Shown here: positions 5,646-7,357 of the stretch, in pieces
Layout of the letters: the number at the start of each line of letters is the position of its first letter
Numbering within the stretch: the stretch's first letter is position 1
Assembly: GCA_937897085.1 (NCBI GenBank)
Contig: CALCOR010000026.1
Coordinates: 1 to 7,357, forward strand
DNA from: an uncultured euryarchaeote
Lineage (GTDB): Archaea; Thermoplasmatota; Poseidoniia; Poseidoniales; Thalassarchaeaceae
Length of the DNA stretch: 7,357 nt
Direction of reading: 5' to 3'
Program-made: the position numbers and the translations under genes
Notes under the pieces: model-generated
The model's input: only the letters and a program-made list of their open reading frames with translations
The model's database searches: none
What the model was told of the DNA's origin: nothing

Positions 5646-6733
5646 TCTCGTGAAGCGCGCATGCGCGGCTCGAAGAATTCGAGTTTGAGTTCCTTGGCCA
5701 ACCGGCTCACGTCGAGCAGGAGTGTCTCACGTGCCTCCTTCTCCTCATTGCCGCCAGAGACATCCCAGTAGAGATTGCAGGCGACCTCAAAGGAATCCTT
5801 GGAGATTGCCGACACGCGTGCATATGAGGAATCATGCTTCTGCGTCTTGGAGTGCTCGCACACCAAATTCCAGATGCCGGTGCAGAACTCCTCCAAGGCA
5901 TCCGCATCGCTAGACAGGTCGAGGTAGAAGATGGGCTGATAGCGCCGCCAGCGTCGCTTGCCGAAGTTCTCTATGCCCTTGTTCACCAAGGTGCTGTTGG
6001 GCAAAGTGATGACCGTGTCTGCGGTGGTTCGCAGAAGAGTCGTACGGATACCGACTTGGATTACCTCGCCCTCGCTTGAGCCGACCTTGATCCAGTCACC
6101 GACGCGGAAGGGGCGGTCGAGCAACAAGGTAATCGATCCGAACAGGTTACCTATCGTGTCCTTGGCGGCGAACGCGAACGCCAGACCGCCGATTCCCAGA
6201 CCGGCGAGCAGCGTCATCATGTCGAAGCCGAATCCCTCGGCTACCAGCACCGTTCCACCGAGCACGATGATGACTCGCAGCACGCTCTCAACCCCGGTGA
6301 TCAGCGTCTTCGTCGATTGGTCGAGCACCCCGTCGTCGTCCCACCATACAATCAGGTCCGGCAGCAGGTCCACCAGACGCATCACACCCCAGACGATGCC
6401 GATGAGGAAGGCGGCCTCACCGAAGGCGGTGATCCAGTATTCGAAGGTCTCAGGCAGCACTACCTCGGGCTCCCTTCCGAGATATTCGGTCATCTTCCAC
6501 CAGACGAGGCCAGCCCCCGCAGCACCGAAAGATACGCGCGAGCGCATCTCGAACTCGTTCAGGGAATCGATTTTCCCCGTGAACGGCTTCATCAACAGTG
6601 GGAACAGGAAGATGACCAGCAAGCGAGCAACAAGCCCGAGCAGGAAGATTGCCAGTAGACTGACCCAGATTCCCAGTTGCACCCCTAACACGAGGTTGTC
6701 CCAGCCGGGAACGAGTCGAATGAATGCGTCCAT
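5642..6733 (-). CDS. mscS: MscS-family mechanosensitive ion channel
   Basis: MscS proteins are membrane channels that open under membrane tension and release solutes on osmotic downshock. The 363-residue protein has hydrophobic segments at about 14-47, 100-125 and 147-168. The pore helix plus start of the beta domain follow: GLGIGGLAFAFAAKDTIGN (178-196), GSITLLLDRPFRVGDWI (199-215), then GEVIQVGIRTT (222-232) and TLPNSTLVNKGIENF (243-257). This is the Gly/Ala-packed TM3 and the family's most conserved part. The C-terminal cytoplasmic vestibule domain reaches about 355. It is larger than E. coli MscS (286) because of about 80 more N-terminal residues. The start is ambiguous: ATG at 6733 is chosen, while GTG at 6778 would add 15 residues with no better ribosome binding site. 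The gene leads gpmA by 4 bases and is divergent from the peptidase gene. Confidence 0.95.
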   Translation of the reverse strand: MDAFIRLVPGWDNLVLGVQLGIWVSLLAIFLLGLVARLLVIFLFPLLMKPFTGKIDSLNEFEMRSRVSFGAAGAGLVWWKMTEYLGREPEVVLPETFEYWITAFGEAAFLIGIVWGVMRLVDLLPDLIVWWDDDGVLDQSTKTLITGVESVLRVIIVLGGTVLVAEGFGFDMMTLLAGLGIGGLAFAFAAKDTIGNLFGSITLLLDRPFRVGDWIKVGSSEGEVIQVGIRTTLLRTTADTVITLPNSTLVNKGIENFGKRRWRRYQPIFYLDLSSDADALEEFCTGIWNLVCEHSKTQKHDSSYARVSAISKDSFEVACNLYWDVSGGNEEKEARETLLLDVSRLAKELKLEFFEPRMRASRE

Positions 6734-6836
6734 CGAACCGGCGGAGCCGACTTTGCTTGAAAAGGCGACGGACAACACGCGACGTTCGGTTTTCAGTCCA
6801 GCAGGTCGGCGAACCGTTCAAGTGAGTCCCACGGCT

Positions 6837-6853
6837 GGGCACCTACGGTGCCC
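6837..6853 (+). promoter_or_regulatory. Perfect 7-bp hairpin covering the ribosome binding site of the peptidase gene
   Basis: GGGCACC (6837-6843), loop TAC, then GGTGCCC (6847-6853). The two arms are exact inverted repeats and the right arm ends three bases before the ATG at 6857. The GGTG of the right arm is also the only Shine-Dalgarno-like sequence there, so a folded transcript would hide it. On DNA the same dyad could be an operator. The repeat is seen directly; the role is inferred. Confidence 0.5.
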
Positions 6854-6856
6854 GAA

Positions 6857-7357
6857 ATGCGTAACGCCCGCGCCATCCTGCTCGCCCTGCTGATGCTCAA
6901 CTCGCTGGCGCTCACCGGCAGCCTCGCAGCCTCTCAGGACGACGACGATACTGGTGCTGCGCCAGAGGACCTGTGGTCCATTCAGTATGTCAGCCAGTCC
7001 TTTCCTTGGGGCGGTGATTCGGATGCCCAGTTCGATTCCTACCACGATTTCACCAGCATGCGCCAGCGGATGCAGTTTCTTGCCGAGCGCAATTCTGGAA
7101 TCATCGAGTTCCATGATGGCATGCCAGGGGGTGTCAACGACCGCGGCATCGAAATGGATTCTGACAGCTACAAAGGGTGGTTCTACAAAGAACAGATTCC
7201 ATGGGTGAAGATTACTGGTGGCCCCGATGGAGTCGACGGTGGGACCTGTGACGACTTTGTTGGTGACTGTGGAAATTACGCCGACCGACCCGATGTGATG
7301 CTTGTAGGAAATCACCACGCTCGCGAGTGGATGAGTTACGAGGTTCCTATGTTGTTC
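6857..7357 (+). CDS. Secreted M14-family zinc metallocarboxypeptidase, N-terminal part only
   Basis: The frame stays open to the right edge (167 codons). Residues 1-26 look like a Sec signal peptide: two arginines (R2, R5), a leucine-rich core (7-19) and a small-residue end (GSLAAS) before an acidic linker of four aspartates. The mature part ends in VMLVGNHHAREWMSYEV (147-163). It contains the M14 zinc ligands H154 and E157 in the family's HxxE setting (typically GIHAREW) and R156 beside them. The second zinc histidine and the catalytic glutamate lie beyond the window. Just before the motif is a Gly/Asp-rich loop with C131 and C138, able to form a disulfide outside the cell. The likely role is trimming C-terminal residues from extracellular peptides for amino-acid uptake. 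The start is set by the signal peptide and a GGTG 7-10 bases upstream. Confidence 0.87.
   Translation, partial: MRNARAILLALLMLNSLALTGSLAASQDDDDTGAAPEDLWSIQYVSQSFPWGGDSDAQFDSYHDFTSMRQRMQFLAERNSGIIEFHDGMPGGVNDRGIEMDSDSYKGWFYKEQIPWVKITGGPDGVDGGTCDDFVGDCGNYADRPDVMLVGNHHAREWMSYEVPMLF

Noticed and set aside
5958..6893. 311-codon plus-strand open frame
   Set aside because: It is antisense to the well-supported mscS gene and its translation is a low-complexity Ser/Pro/Arg/Thr-rich product typical of a GC-rich shadow frame.

Overview
The window is GC-rich and densely coded, with no rRNA, tRNA, CRISPR array, insertion sequence or phage gene that I can recognise. The content points to an archaeon, and I suspect a marine Euryarchaeote of the Marine Group II (Poseidoniales) type. 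The main evidence is a cis-prenyltransferase with the archaeal-style motif MDGNRRFA (bacteria usually have MDGNGRWA), a DUF354-type glycosyltransferase-like protein of a family common in archaea, and a secreted M14 peptidase beside otherwise housekeeping genes. The taxonomic call is an inference from gene content, not from a marker gene.

Layout from left to right. (1) 1-161, minus: start of a membrane protein that runs off the left edge. Upstream of it on the same strand is a RidA/YjgF deaminase (208-588). (2) 655-1677, plus: a DUF354-like GT-B protein, divergent from ridA. (3) 1695-3627, minus: a likely operon of HAD phosphatase, cis-prenyltransferase (uppS type) and Nudix hydrolase. The uppS-Nudix junction has only 4 untranslated bases. 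(4) 3755-5041, plus: a kinase-fold-like protein with a C-terminal pair of membrane helices, divergent from the HAD gene. (5) 5038-6733, minus: an MscS-type channel followed 4 bases later by a 2,3-BPG-dependent phosphoglycerate mutase. The mutase stop codon interlocks with the kinase-like gene's stop in a CTAG. (6) 6857 to the right edge, plus: the N-terminal part of a secreted M14 zinc carboxypeptidase, whose start codon is preceded by a perfect 7-bp hairpin.

The best candidate for an undescribed functional unit is the centre (655-5041). It places a polyprenyl-diphosphate synthase beside a stand-alone HAD phosphatase resembling the HAD domain that some bacteria fuse to UbiA-family prenyltransferases. 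It also contains a membrane-anchored kinase-like protein lacking the canonical catalytic residues and a DUF354 glycosyltransferase-like protein. Together these could be a polyprenyl-phosphate or glycolipid module, but the link rests only on proximity and family resemblance. The rest looks like ordinary core metabolism and osmotic protection. No non-coding stretch exceeds 130 bases.
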